NCBI RefSeq assembly: GCF_000735345.1 | Contig: NZ_JMPJ01000053.1 | Span: forward strand, 248,001-312,000 | DNA: 64,000 nucleotides | DNA from: Ewingella americana ATCC 33852 | GTDB lineage: Bacteria; Pseudomonadota; Gammaproteobacteria; Enterobacterales; Enterobacteriaceae | Direction of reading: 5' to 3' | In this document: positions 24,719 to 34,558 of the stretch, in pieces | Layout of the letters: every line of letters starts with the position of its first letter | How positions within the stretch are numbered: the stretch's first letter is position 1 | Notes under the pieces: generated by a model | The model's database searches: none | Told to the model about the DNA's origin: nothing | Seen by the model: the letters and a program-made list of their open reading frames with translations, nothing else | Program-made: the position numbers and the translations under genes

Positions 24719-26296
24719 TTAGGACGACACAATCACGCGGTTTCGCCCTTCCTGCTTGGCAAGATACAGGGCTTCGTCGGCCTTTTTCAATACTTTCTCT
24801 GCGTGATTTTTGTTCGACGCCCCACCAGCGACCCCGAGAGAAATAGTTATCTTATCAATATCCACGATATCCATTTCGGCCACTAGGCCGCGTAAACGCT
24901 CGGCAATCTGCGCCGCCACGTCAAGCCCGGTGCCCGGCAGCACCATCAAAAACTCCTCGCCGCCGTTGCGACACAGAATATCGCTATCGCGCGAACTGGC
25001 GCGGATCTGCTGGGCAAGCTGCTTGATCACTTCATCGCCGACGTCGTGACCATAGGTGTCATTGACCTTTTTAAAGTGGTCGATATCCAGCGCGATCACC
25101 GAGAAACTCAGCTTCATCTGCTGAATATATTCCAGCGCCGTCGCCAGCCCGCGCCGGTTAAACAGCCCGGTCAGCGGGTCGGTTTGCACCTCAAACTTCA
25201 ACTTACCGATTTTCTTTTGCAGCAGGCTGATGCCCACCAGCAGCGCGCGTTTCAGCTGGGTGACTTCAAAATACCAGTCGGGGATCAGCCGAATATTGTT
25301 GGAAACGTCGGGCTTATCCATCTCATTGGCGCTGCGGGCCAGCTGGCGCAGAGGCCGGGCAATCAGCCGCGACAGCAGCCAGACGCAGAACAGTGTCACC
25401 AGCGCCAACGGCGTCAGATGGCGCAGCACTTTAAACATCAGACCTTGCAACGGCTTGAGGGTGGAGTCGGTTGGGCGCAGCGTCACTATCTCCCAGCCGG
25501 TCGAAGGGACCCGCGCGTAGCCCGCCAGCACGGCTTCACCCGCGTAATTCTCCATCACCAAACTGCCGTTTTCCGCTTTCTTCACCACGTCGGTGATCGG
25601 GCGCGGCGGCATGACTTTGCCGATATTGCCCATGTTTGGGTGATAGAGCACGCGGCGATCGCTGTCGACCACCGCAATGTAAGAACCATCGCGATAATAA
25701 TGCTCGCCCAGCAGTTCGTTAAGAATGCTCTTCTGCTTAAGGTAAATGGTGCCGCCAATATAGCCACGATAGCGGCCATCAGGGGTGACAATCGGCGTGG
25801 AGATATTGATAACCAGATTATTGGCCGCGGAAATATAGGGCTTGCTAACAAGCGGCCGCCTCTTCTTCAGCGCCTCGACCGAGCCCGGAGTGGCGATAGT
25901 GCGGCCCATCAGTTGCAAACTGTCTGGCGAGGTGGCGCGGATCAGCCCGTGGGCGTCAGTGATCACTACCGAGTTAAAGCTGTCACTTTGGTATTTAAGG
26001 CGGGCAGTTTCGGCCTGCAAAATCGCCGGCTCGTCAAAATGCTCGGCGGCAATACGGCTGCTATAAAACAGCTGCTTTTGCATGCTGCGGATTAAGAGTT
26101 CGGTACTCGACGCCAGCTTAGTGGCGTACACCCGATTAGCTTCCAGCGTGTTATCAATCAGCAATTGGCGCTGCACGCTATAGCTGGCGTAAAAACTGTT
26201 CGCCAGCGTCACGAAGGCACTTGTCACGGCCAAAATCAGGATCAGACGGCGAAGATCGAGACGGAAAAAGGCGCTGAAAAAGGTTGAGAGTGACAA
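24719..26296 (-). CDS. Membrane diguanylate cyclase (dCache-GGDEF)
   Basis: A 525-residue enzyme predicted to make c-di-GMP. A membrane helix (about 17-36) is followed by a periplasmic double-Cache sensor (about 45-290, with PIVTPDGRYRGYIGGTIYL), a second helix (about 300-318) and a HAMP-like linker. The GGDEF domain reads GGEEF at 445-449, an active variant. An RxxD inhibitory site lies at 436-439, exactly five residues before it, so product feedback inhibition is expected. It resembles E. coli DgcJ (YeaJ) in layout. The ligand sensed is unknown. Confidence 0.9.
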   Translation of the reverse strand: MSLSTFFSAFFRLDLRRLILILAVTSAFVTLANSFYASYSVQRQLLIDNTLEANRVYATKLASSTELLIRSMQKQLFYSSRIAAEHFDEPAILQAETARLKYQSDSFNSVVITDAHGLIRATSPDSLQLMGRTIATPGSVEALKKRRPLVSKPYISAANNLVINISTPIVTPDGRYRGYIGGTIYLKQKSILNELLGEHYYRDGSYIAVVDSDRRVLYHPNMGNIGKVMPPRPITDVVKKAENGSLVMENYAGEAVLAGYARVPSTGWEIVTLRPTDSTLKPLQGLMFKVLRHLTPLALVTLFCVWLLSRLIARPLRQLARSANEMDKPDVSNNIRLIPDWYFEVTQLKRALLVGISLLQKKIGKLKFEVQTDPLTGLFNRRGLATALEYIQQMKLSFSVIALDIDHFKKVNDTYGHDVGDEVIKQLAQQIRASSRDSDILCRNGGEEFLMVLPGTGLDVAAQIAERLRGLVAEMDIVDIDKITISLGVAGGASNKNHAEKVLKKADEALYLAKQEGRNRVIVSS

Positions 26297-26470
26297 GAAA
26301 ATAGCCCCGGGGAAAAAAGTGGCTCATGTTTACCATTGCCCGTTACGCTTCACAAGGAGCACGCTGGAAAAATCCTTAAAATCAGCAGATACGGGTAGGA
26401 AACAGACTTAATGCAGACATTTAAAAGCGCCCTCGCCCAGAGGGCCGTTATTGCCCGCTGGTGTGGAGTA

Positions 26471-26494
26471 AGAAGCCGCCCGAAGGCGGCTTCT
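26471..26494 (-). terminator. Terminator with UUCG loop after the small gene at 26540
   Basis: GAAGCCGCC-CGAA-GGCGGCTTC on the plus strand reads as GCCGCC-TTCG-GGCGGC on the minus strand, a stable UUCG tetraloop. It is followed by CTTACT, so the T-run is short. Confidence 0.6.
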
Positions 26495-26539
26495 ATTTAT
26501 ATTAAATGCTGTAAACGTCCCAGCCTAAATTTCAGCGTA

Positions 26540-26698
26540 TCAAATATGGATTGGCGGCAAACCAACAAGGCCTTGCACTGCTGAAAGCAAGGTACCTTGC
26601 TTAGTGCTTTCCTGTTGCAGTTTAACAGCTGTTTCTATTTCAACACCGAATGCTTCAGCTAATGCCGCCGCATCAAAACCACTAAAGATATTGTTCAT
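26540..26698 (-). CDS. 52-residue protein resembling a legumin (11S globulin) segment
   Basis: A small gene with GAGG 6-8 bases before ATG 26698. The protein starts MNNIFSGFDAAALAEAFGVE, continues with an ETA..LQ segment and ends GLVGLPPIHI. From memory, the pattern NN(I/V)FSGF...LA.A...V..ETA..LQ is the conserved helical stretch in plant 11S seed globulins such as almond prunin and legumin (cupin superfamily). The cupin barrels themselves are absent. There is no signal peptide. A hairpin terminator lies downstream. The function is unknown. Confidence 0.65.
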   Translation of the reverse strand: MNNIFSGFDAAALAEAFGVEIETAVKLQQESTKQGTLLSAVQGLVGLPPIHI

Positions 26699-26861
26699 TT
26701 TGAACCTCACAATTTGTTATGAACCAGATGATTTGCAAATGAATCTATAACTTGCAGGTACAAGTTAACCCTTTGAACAATGACTGGGTATTGATCCCCG
26801 CCGTGCTGGCTATGGCACAACGGAATTGAGGGGGCCGTGTTGTCGAGAAAACGCTAATCCA

Positions 26862-26885
26862 TAAAAAAGCCGCCCTGTGGCGGCT
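26862..26885 (-). terminator. Terminator after the 26917-27120 gene
   Basis: AGCCGCC and GGCGGCT form a 7-bp stem. On the minus strand it is followed by TTTTTT, about 30 bases after the stop. Confidence 0.85.
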
Positions 26886-26916
26886 AATTAAAAGACGAGT
26901 ATTTGTAGTGCTTTTA

Positions 26917-27120
26917 TTATTCGTCTTTTTTAATGACAACCTGTTGTGGCTTCATCTGCTGAATTGCACGGCAGATGCAATAAGGTATGACAGCCCACGC
27001 GAGACCCATGGCGGCTCCAGCTGCTTGCTGAGGTGCACTGTTTGCGCCGAATACGGCAATAATGCCTTGGAAGAAGCCAATTACGCCGCAAATTGCAGCA
27101 ATTACCCATAAAGCTTTCAT
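26917..27120 (-). CDS. Small two-helix membrane protein
   Basis: A 67-residue protein with two hydrophobic helices (about 3-24 and 33-52) joined by a short loop containing NSAPQQAAGAAMGLAWAVIP. A charged tail carrying the KKDE end follows. Proteins with this APQQAAGAAM pattern are common in Gammaproteobacteria, but their role is unknown. ATG 27120 has AGGAG about 11-13 bases upstream, a little far. It ends at a clear terminator and is monocistronic. Confidence 0.7.
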   Translation of the reverse strand: MKALWVIAAICGVIGFFQGIIAVFGANSAPQQAAGAAMGLAWAVIPYCICRAIQQMKPQQVVIKKDE

Positions 27121-27269
27121 TTAACAATAAACTCCTGTTTATAAAGAATATGAATTTTAATCATAGGAATATTCTTAACAAGGTGTTTTTATACATTTAT
27201 AGGCGGGCCCACGATAGTATTACTGAATAGCCTTTGATAACGCATGGCTGATTAAAATAGGGACAGAGA

Positions 27270-27590
27270 ATGAAAAAAATGACTTTTATGGCATTGCTAT
27301 TAACCAGCTTCTCAAGCATGGCGGCCTATGAAAATTGCACAATAGCTAACGGCCGAGTCACTTTCTGCGCAGGATGGGCTCAGTCAGACTCACAGCCCGT
27401 GAAACAATCTGATGGCGCTTATAGTGACTGTACTATCAGTAATGGACAGGTCACCAGTTGTCGAAGCTGGTCTCAAGGTTCGGCAGTTGTTCAACAAAGT
27501 GATGGCAGCTACTACAGCTGCACCATCGCCAACGGCCAAGTCACCAGCTGCGGGTCTTGGTATCAGGGCAGCGCCATTGTGGACCGGTAG
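27270..27590 (+). CDS. Secreted protein with three Cys-containing repeats
   Basis: A 106-residue protein with a signal peptide (MKKMTFMALLLTSFSSMAAY, likely cut after Ala18 or Ala19). The mature part is three tandem units of about 30 residues. Each has CTI(A/S)NG(Q/R)VT..C at 23-33, 54-64 and 84-94, followed by a W and, in units two and three, QGSA(V/I)V. Units one and two end QSDG. Each unit holds two Cys nine residues apart, so three disulfides are plausible in the periplasm or outside. No family recognised. AGGGA lies about 6 bases before ATG 27270. Confidence 0.75.
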   Translation: MKKMTFMALLLTSFSSMAAYENCTIANGRVTFCAGWAQSDSQPVKQSDGAYSDCTISNGQVTSCRSWSQGSAVVQQSDGSYYSCTIANGQVTSCGSWYQGSAIVDR

Positions 27591-27614
27591 AAAACTGCGG
27601 ATTTGGAACATTAA

Positions 27615-27638
27615 AAAAGGAGCCCTAAGGCTCCTTTT
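27615..27638. terminator. Bidirectional terminator between the repeat protein and icd
   Basis: AAAAGGAGCC-CTAA-GGCTCCTTTT is a perfect 10-bp stem with A and T tracts, between convergent genes. Confidence 0.92.
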
Positions 27639-27656
27639 CTCATTCATTCCAGCAAA

Positions 27657-28910
27657 TTACATGTTGGAAATGATGTCGTCGCCGAACTCGCTGCATTTAC
27701 GCAGTTTCGCGCCGTCCATCAGACGTTCGAAATCGTAAGTCACAGTTTTGTTCGCGATCGCGCCTTCCATACCTTTAACGATCAGGTCTGCGGCTTCGAA
27801 CCACTCCATGTGACGCAGCATCATTTCTGCGGACAGGATGATGGAACCTGGGTTCACTTTATCCTGACCTGCGTACTTAGGTGCAGTACCGTGGGTTGCT
27901 TCGAACAGTGCGCAATCGGAACCGATGTTTGCACCCGGTGCGATACCGATACCGCCAACCTGCGCCGCCAGGGCGTCGGAGATGTAGTCACCGTTAAGGT
28001 TCATACAGGCGATAACGTCGTATTCAGCCGGACGCAGCAGGATCTGTTGCAGGAATGCATCAGCGATTACGTCTTTAATGATGATGTCTTTGCCGTTGTT
28101 TGGGTTCTTGATTTTCACCCATGGGCCGCCGTCGATCAGCTCACCGCCGAATTCTTCACGTGCCAACTGGTAACCCCAGTCTTTGAACGCGCCTTCGGTG
28201 AACTTCATGATGTTGCCTTTGTGAACCAAAGTCAGGGAATCACGATCGTTGGTGATGGTGTATTCGATAGCCGCGCGAACCAGACGCTTGGTGCCTTCTT
28301 CAGAACAAGGCTTGATGCCGATACCGCAATCTTGTGGGAAGCGAATTTTCTTCACGCCCATTTCGTCTTGCAGGAACTTGATCACTTTGTCTGCTTCAGC
28401 AGAACCGGCTTTCCACTCGATACCCGCGTAGATGTCTTCGGAGTTCTCGCGGAAGATAACCATGTCGGTGTCTTCTGGGCGTTTAACCGGGCTTGGCGTG
28501 CCGGTGTAGTAACGAACCGGACGCAGGCAGATGTACAGGTCAAGCTGCTGGCGCAGGGCAACGTTCAGGGAGCGAATACCGCCGCCGACTGGGGTAGTCA
28601 GTGGGCCTTTGATAGCCACGCGGTAATCACGAATCAGGTCCAGAGTCTCTTCTGGCAGCCATACGTCTTTACCGTACAGGTCAACCGATTTCTCACCGGT
28701 GTAGATTTCCATCCAGGAAATTTTGCGTTCGCCGTTGTAGGCTTTTTTAACCGCCGCATCCACAACCTTGATCATGGCTGGGGTCACGTCAACGCCAATA
28801 CCGTCGCCTTCAATGAACGGGATAATAGGATTATTAGGAACGTTCAGTTTACCCTGGGCGTCAACTGTGATCTTCTTACCTTCAGCCGGAACAACTACTT
28901 TGCTTTCCAT
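27657..28910 (-). CDS. icd: NADP-dependent isocitrate dehydrogenase
   Basis: Icd oxidises isocitrate to 2-oxoglutarate in the TCA cycle. From ATG 28910 it has 417 residues (E. coli 416), with AGGAGAGG just upstream. The phosphorylatable serine lies in [20 protein letters not shown], the substrate region in [12 protein letters not shown], and the NADP-binding [11 protein letters not shown] near residue 340. The E. coli enzyme is switched off by AceK phosphorylation at that serine. It is divergent from rluE, as in E. coli. A start at 28931 would add seven unsupported residues. Confidence 0.98.
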   Translation of the reverse strand: MESKVVVPAEGKKITVDAQGKLNVPNNPIIPFIEGDGIGVDVTPAMIKVVDAAVKKAYNGERKISWMEIYTGEKSVDLYGKDVWLPEETLDLIRDYRVAIKGPLTTPVGGGIRSLNVALRQQLDLYICLRPVRYYTGTPSPVKRPEDTDMVIFRENSEDIYAGIEWKAGSAEADKVIKFLQDEMGVKKIRFPQDCGIGIKPCSEEGTKRLVRAAIEYTITNDRDSLTLVHKGNIMKFTEGAFKDWGYQLAREEFGGELIDGGPWVKIKNPNNGKDIIIKDVIADAFLQQILLRPAEYDVIACMNLNGDYISDALAAQVGGIGIAPGANIGSDCALFEATHGTAPKYAGQDKVNPGSIILSAEMMLRHMEWFEAADLIVKGMEGAIANKTVTYDFERLMDGAKLRKCSEFGDDIISNM

Positions 28911-29051
28911 TAACCTCTCCTTCGAGCGCATTTTTGTTAAAAATTTGTAAGATGCGGGTCGATATTACTTCAATAATCGCCCCGCGCCAATCCGAAACGG
29001 TTTTCACGTATAATGCGCCAATTATCTTTTATCTCAATGTCTGTGAGAACA

Positions 29052-29669
29052 ATGTCTGTTAAAAATCACCACGTTAAACGTTTCAGCAAGCGGCCTGACA
29101 GGGTTCGTCCCGAACAAAATGCGCCACGAAAAGTGCTATTGTTCAATAAACCTTACGATGTGCTGCCGCAGTTTACTGACGAAGCCGGACGCGCCACGCT
29201 AAAAGACTACATCTCATTAACAGGTGTCTACGCCGCAGGCAGGCTGGACCGGGATAGCGAAGGTTTATTGGTGCTGACCAACGACGGCAAACTGCAAGCC
29301 GCGTTAACTCAGCCGGGCAAACGCACCGGCAAGGTCTATTATGTGCAGGTGGAAGGTGAACCTGATGACGCGGCCATTAGCGCCCTGCGTTCAGGCGTCG
29401 AGCTTAAAGATGGCAAAACCCTGCCAGCGGGCGTGGAGTTGGTGGCCGAGCCTGAGTGGCTGTGGCCGCGCAACCCGCCGATTCGCGAACGCAAAGCGAT
29501 TCCAACCCGCTGGCTGAAAATCACCTTATTCGAAGGCCGCAACCGACAGGTGCGCCGCATGACGGCCCACGTCGGCTTTCCCACTTTACGTCTGATTCGT
29601 TTTAGCATGGGCGAGTACCAGCTTAGCGATTTACAGCCCGGCCAATGGAAGGAGATTTCTGATGTTTAA
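29052..29669 (+). CDS. rluE: 23S rRNA pseudouridine-2457 synthase RluE
   Basis: RluE isomerises U2457 of 23S rRNA. It belongs to the RsuA/RluB family: [15 protein letters not shown] is the N-terminal motif and [17 protein letters not shown] holds the catalytic Asp. The C-terminal [15 protein letters not shown] block is also typical. The start is uncertain. ATG 29052 gives 205 residues with a weak GAGA upstream. ATG 29037 and the first in-frame start at 29013 are alternatives. The stop overlaps nudJ by 8 bases, so the two are co-translated. Confidence 0.95.
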   Translation: MSVKNHHVKRFSKRPDRVRPEQNAPRKVLLFNKPYDVLPQFTDEAGRATLKDYISLTGVYAAGRLDRDSEGLLVLTNDGKLQAALTQPGKRTGKVYYVQVEGEPDDAAISALRSGVELKDGKTLPAGVELVAEPEWLWPRNPPIRERKAIPTRWLKITLFEGRNRQVRRMTAHVGFPTLRLIRFSMGEYQLSDLQPGQWKEISDV

Positions 29670-30108
29670 ACCCCACGTTACCGTGGCCTGCGTGGTGCAA
29701 TCGCAGGGGCAGTTTTTGATTGTCGAGGAGACGGTCAATGGCAAAGTGACCTGGAACCAGCCCGCCGGACACCTCGAGGCCGATGAAACGCTGTTCAGCG
29801 CAGCGAAACGCGAACTCTACGAAGAGACGGGTATTCACGCCGAGCCGCAATCCTTCTTGAAATTGCACCAGTGGCAAGCGCCCGACGGCACGCCGTTCCT
29901 GCGTTTTGCCTTTGTGATTGATTTAGACCAGCAGCCCGCCACCGCGCCGCAGGATAGCGATATTGACGGCTGCGTGTGGGCCAGCGCGGAGGAAATTCTC
30001 AGCTCTACGCAGCTGCGTTCGCCGCTGGTGGCCGAGAGCATCCGCTGTTACCAGCAGGGCGCGCGCTACCCTCTCGACCTGCTGGCCAATTTTAATCTGC
30101 CGAACTAG
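29662..30108 (+). CDS. nudJ: Nudix phosphatase NudJ
   Basis: NudJ hydrolyses nucleoside tri- and diphosphates and, in E. coli, hydroxymethylpyrimidine diphosphate linked to thiamine synthesis. It has 148 residues. The complete Nudix box runs from [17 protein letters not shown] to YEETGI, with all catalytic Glu residues. It overlaps rluE by 8 bases. In E. coli mnmA follows closely; here about 240 bases lie between. Confidence 0.95.
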   Translation: MFKPHVTVACVVQSQGQFLIVEETVNGKVTWNQPAGHLEADETLFSAAKRELYEETGIHAEPQSFLKLHQWQAPDGTPFLRFAFVIDLDQQPATAPQDSDIDGCVWASAEEILSSTQLRSPLVAESIRCYQQGARYPLDLLANFNLPN

Positions 30109-30348
30109 CTTAATCCGCTCTCCAGAGCAGATGGCCTGAGGCACCAAACGACGGTGCAGCAGGCCGCCTGACGTGCTAAAATCCCGCGCTTAGTTTTTAG
30201 GTAGTACCCTCTGTCCGGTCCGGAGTGACTTTTTTTGTTGCGCGCGGCCTTCATCCTCGTGTGACTTTCTGGCAGTGAAATGTCAGTCAAAAGCGCCACC
30301 CGTCGGGCAATTTATTTATGCAATTCGGTAAAATCATTCGGAATGACA

Positions 30349-31455
30349 ATGTCTGAAGACAACAGCCAGAAAAAAGTGATCGTCGGGATGTCCGGCGGTG
30401 TCGACTCCTCCGTATCGGCCTATTTGCTGCAACAGCAAGGCTATCAGGTGGAGGGCCTCTTCATGAAAAATTGGGAAGAGGACGACAATGAAGAGTATTG
30501 CACCGCAGCCACTGACCTCGCCGATGCGCAGGCAGTCTGTGACAAGCTGGGTATCAAGCTGCACACCGTCAACTTTGCGGCGGAATATTGGGACAACGTG
30601 TTCGAATTATTCCTCGAAGAGTACAAAGCGGGACGCACGCCAAACCCGGATATCCTGTGCAACAAAGAGATTAAATTCAAAGCCTTCTTGGAATTCGCCG
30701 CCGAAGATTTAGGGGCGGATTTCATTGCTACCGGCCACTACGTGCGCCGTAAAGACTTTGACGGCATCAGCCACCTGCTGCGCGGCACCGACGGCAACAA
30801 AGATCAGAGCTATTTCCTCTACACCTTGGGCACTGACCAAATCGCCCAGAGCCTGTTCCCGGTGGGTGAGTTGGAAAAGCCAGAAGTGCGCCGCATTGCC
30901 GAAGAACTGGACCTGATCACCGCCAAGAAGAAGGATTCCACCGGGATCTGCTTCATCGGCGAGCGTAAGTTCAAGGACTTCCTCGGCCGCTACTTGCCTG
31001 CTCAACCCGGCCCAATCAAGAGTGTTGATGGTCAGGACATGGGCCAGCATCAGGGTCTGATGTACCACACCCTCGGCCAGCGTAAAGGTCTGGGCATTGG
31101 CGGCCAGAAAGACGGCGGCGAAGACCCGTGGTACGTGGTGGACAAAGACGTGGCGAACAATATTTTGTACGTCGCTCAGGGCGGCGAGCACCCGCGCCTG
31201 ATGTCCGTGGGCCTGATTGCTCAACAGCTTCACTGGGTGGATCGCAAAACCTTGACCGAGCCGCTGCGATGCGTGGTGAAAACCCGCTACCGCCAGCAGG
31301 ACATCCCCTGCACCGTCACGCCGCTGGGCGAAGATCGCATCGACGTGCGCTTCGACGCGCCGGTTGCGGCAGTGACGCCGGGGCAATCGGCGGTGTTCTA
31401 CATCGATGAGATCTGCCTCGGCGGCGGCATCATCGAGCAACGCCATCCGCTGTAA
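30349..31455 (+). CDS. mnmA: tRNA-specific 2-thiouridylase MnmA
   Basis: MnmA installs sulfur at position 2 of wobble uridine-34 in tRNA-Lys, -Glu and -Gln, taking it from the TusE relay. From ATG 30349 it has 368 residues, the same as E. coli, with GGA 6 bases upstream. The PP-loop [15 protein letters not shown] binds ATP. The catalytic cysteines lie in [12 protein letters not shown] and [13 protein letters not shown]. The longer frame from 30280 is not supported. It ends at its own terminator, which separates it from hflD. Confidence 0.97.
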   Translation: MSEDNSQKKVIVGMSGGVDSSVSAYLLQQQGYQVEGLFMKNWEEDDNEEYCTAATDLADAQAVCDKLGIKLHTVNFAAEYWDNVFELFLEEYKAGRTPNPDILCNKEIKFKAFLEFAAEDLGADFIATGHYVRRKDFDGISHLLRGTDGNKDQSYFLYTLGTDQIAQSLFPVGELEKPEVRRIAEELDLITAKKKDSTGICFIGERKFKDFLGRYLPAQPGPIKSVDGQDMGQHQGLMYHTLGQRKGLGIGGQKDGGEDPWYVVDKDVANNILYVAQGGEHPRLMSVGLIAQQLHWVDRKTLTEPLRCVVKTRYRQQDIPCTVTPLGEDRIDVRFDAPVAAVTPGQSAVFYIDEICLGGGIIEQRHPL

Positions 31456-31471
31456 CGCAGTAAACATCAAG

Positions 31472-31500
31472 TCGGGACGCCAATGCGTCCCGATTTTTTT
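31472..31500 (+). terminator. mnmA terminator
   Basis: TCGGGACGC-CAAT-GCGTCCCGA is a perfect 9-bp stem followed by seven T. Confidence 0.95.
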
Positions 31501-31647
31501 GACCAGAATATGTCCGTAAATCTGCACTGATTCCGAACTGGGTTTAAAAAGGATTTTATGGCATGATCTGCGGCTCAGATTTGGCCTGCCGGGTCTCGTC
31601 GATGACAGCAGCCGGGTAGTGTCCGAACAACGCTTACAGGAGTAGAC

Positions 31648-32274
31648 GTGGCTAAAAATTATTATGACATTACGTTGGCATTGGCCGGAATGTGCCAGTC
31701 AGCACGTCTGGTGCAGCAATTAGCCCATGAGGGGCATTGTGCACAGCATGAAATGTCAGTGTCGTTGCGCAGCCTGCTGGAGATGAATCCGGCCTCAACG
31801 CTCGCGGTCTACGGCAATAATGAAGCCAATTTGAAGATGGGTTTGGAAACGCTGCTGGGCGTGCTCAATGCCAATCGTCAGGGGCCGGGCGCGGAATTAA
31901 CCCGCTATGCTTTAAGCCTGATGGTATTGGAGCGCAAGCTGAATGCCAATAAAGCGGCGATGAACAAACTCGGCGAGCGCCTTGACCAACTTGACCGTCA
32001 GCTGGCCCATTTCGAACTTGAGTCTGACACCATTATCAGCTCACTGGCGGCGATTTATGTCGATATCGTCAGCCCGGTCGGCCCGCGCATTCAAGTCACG
32101 GGTTCGCCAACCATTTTGCAAAACCCTCAGGTTCAGGCCAAAGTCCGGGCCGTGCTGCTGGCGGGTATCCGCTCAGCCGTGCTGTGGCAGCAAGTAGGCG
32201 GTGGACGCCTGCAACTGATGTTTTCCCGTAATCGCTTGTTTGAACAGGCGAAAAATATTTTAGCTCATTGTTAA
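31648..32274 (+). CDS. hflD: Lysogenisation regulator HflD
   Basis: HflD is a peripheral inner-membrane protein that, in E. coli, binds and destabilises phage lambda CII and so lowers lysogeny. It has 208 residues, all helical. GTG 31648 has AGGAG 6-7 bases upstream. The N-terminus [20 protein letters not shown] and the segment [14 protein letters not shown] are family-like. It lies 18 bases before purB with no terminator, so the two are co-transcribed, as in E. coli. Confidence 0.94.
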   Translation: MAKNYYDITLALAGMCQSARLVQQLAHEGHCAQHEMSVSLRSLLEMNPASTLAVYGNNEANLKMGLETLLGVLNANRQGPGAELTRYALSLMVLERKLNANKAAMNKLGERLDQLDRQLAHFELESDTIISSLAAIYVDIVSPVGPRIQVTGSPTILQNPQVQAKVRAVLLAGIRSAVLWQQVGGGRLQLMFSRNRLFEQAKNILAHC

Positions 32275-33663
<1,389 letters not shown>

Positions 33664-33707
33664 CCTTTTGCCGTCAAATCGCGTAAATCGCGCAAATCAA
33701 TGATATC

Positions 33708-33732
33708 AGGCGACCTGCGGGTCGCCTTTTTT
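33708..33732 (+). terminator. purB terminator
   Basis: AGGCGACC-TGCG-GGTCGCCT is followed by six T. Confidence 0.92.
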
Positions 33733-33789
33733 GTTATAAAATAGAGAACAACAACTAGAACAATACTGGCTACAGGAAAATCGCCGTTT

Positions 33790-34551
33790 ATGAGCACGGA
33801 CACCAACCAGCGCCTACTCGATATTCTTAAACAAAACCTCGCCGCCGCCGGGACGCAGCCGCTCTATCTCTGTTTTAGCGACGTCGTCATGCAGGCGATG
33901 AAAGAAGGCGTTTTGGCCGAAGGGGATTTTCTGCCCAGCGAACGTCAGTTTACCGAAGAGCTGGGGATCTCGCGCATCACGGTGCGAAAAGCGCTGGCAC
34001 GGCTGGAAGAGGCAGGCAGCATCGGGCGTTCGCGCGGTTACGGCACCTTTGTTAAAAAGGCTGGCGAGCCCAAGCTCTCTTACTCACTGGCCGATGTGAA
34101 AGGCTTCTCGCGCGAAGTGATGTTGCAGGGCCGCAAGCCCGACACTCTGTGGATCAGCCGCGAAAAGGTGCCCGCCGACGCGCTGGTCGCCAGCAAACTC
34201 GCCATCACCGAGCGCACGCTGGTCTATCGCCTCAAGCGTATTCACTACATTGATACGCGCCCGATGTCCGTCGCCCTCTCCTACGTGGTGATGGACGCCA
34301 TTGCCGACGTGCAGGATATCGGCGTGTCGCTGTATGACTATTTCCACCGCAATAACATTGAGTTAGGCGCGCTGCAAAGCCGCGTCAGCGCGGCCATGTC
34401 TGACGACGAGCTGATGCAATCGCTGCAGTTGAAAACCCCGATGCCGGTCTTAATCATCCGCCAAACCCTGTTCGATGGGCAGAACCGCCCCATCGAATAC
34501 AGTGAAAGTTTCTGTCGCAGCGACATGTACGAATTTATCAGCGAGGATTAA
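33790..34551 (+). CDS. yegW: GntR/HutC-family regulator YegW
   Basis: A 253-residue transcription factor matching E. coli YegW. The N-terminal winged helix-turn-helix (about 20-90) has LPSERQFTEELGISRITVRKA-type GntR recognition, with RSRGYGTFV as the wing. The C-terminal UTRA domain (about 100-250), with the final CRSDMYEF, binds a small-molecule inducer. It should control the adjacent yegTUV genes, probably in response to a nucleoside-derived compound (inference). Unlike E. coli, where yegW is divergent from yegT, here it is convergent with yegV and overlaps its end by 4 bases. Confidence 0.92.
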   Translation: MSTDTNQRLLDILKQNLAAAGTQPLYLCFSDVVMQAMKEGVLAEGDFLPSERQFTEELGISRITVRKALARLEEAGSIGRSRGYGTFVKKAGEPKLSYSLADVKGFSREVMLQGRKPDTLWISREKVPADALVASKLAITERTLVYRLKRIHYIDTRPMSVALSYVVMDAIADVQDIGVSLYDYFHRNNIELGALQSRVSAAMSDDELMQSLQLKTPMPVLIIRQTLFDGQNRPIEYSESFCRSDMYEFISED

Positions 34552-34558
34552 TCCTCGC
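34541..34558. repeat. 18-bp perfect palindrome over two convergent stop codons
   Basis: GCGAGGATTAATCCTCGC is its own reverse complement and contains the stop codons of both yegW and yegV. Both proteins therefore end in Glu-Asp. It may help end both transcripts. Confidence 0.8.

Noticed and set aside
24691-24740. LexA box upstream of cho
   Set aside because: CTGT-N8-TAGG is present but lacks the ACAG half, so it does not meet the LexA dyad.
25046-26095. 349-codon open frame antisense to the diguanylate cyclase
   Set aside because: The opposite strand encodes a complete dCache-GGDEF protein; the antisense product is His/Arg/Gln-rich without motifs.
26745-26939. 64-codon frame on the minus strand between the legumin-like gene and the two-helix protein
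   Set aside because: It runs through the terminator of the 26917-27120 gene and overlaps that gene; no ribosome binding site and no plausible protein features.
27810-28913. 367-codon open frame antisense to icd
   Set aside because: It lies entirely within the well-identified icd gene; composition is that of a reverse-strand shadow.
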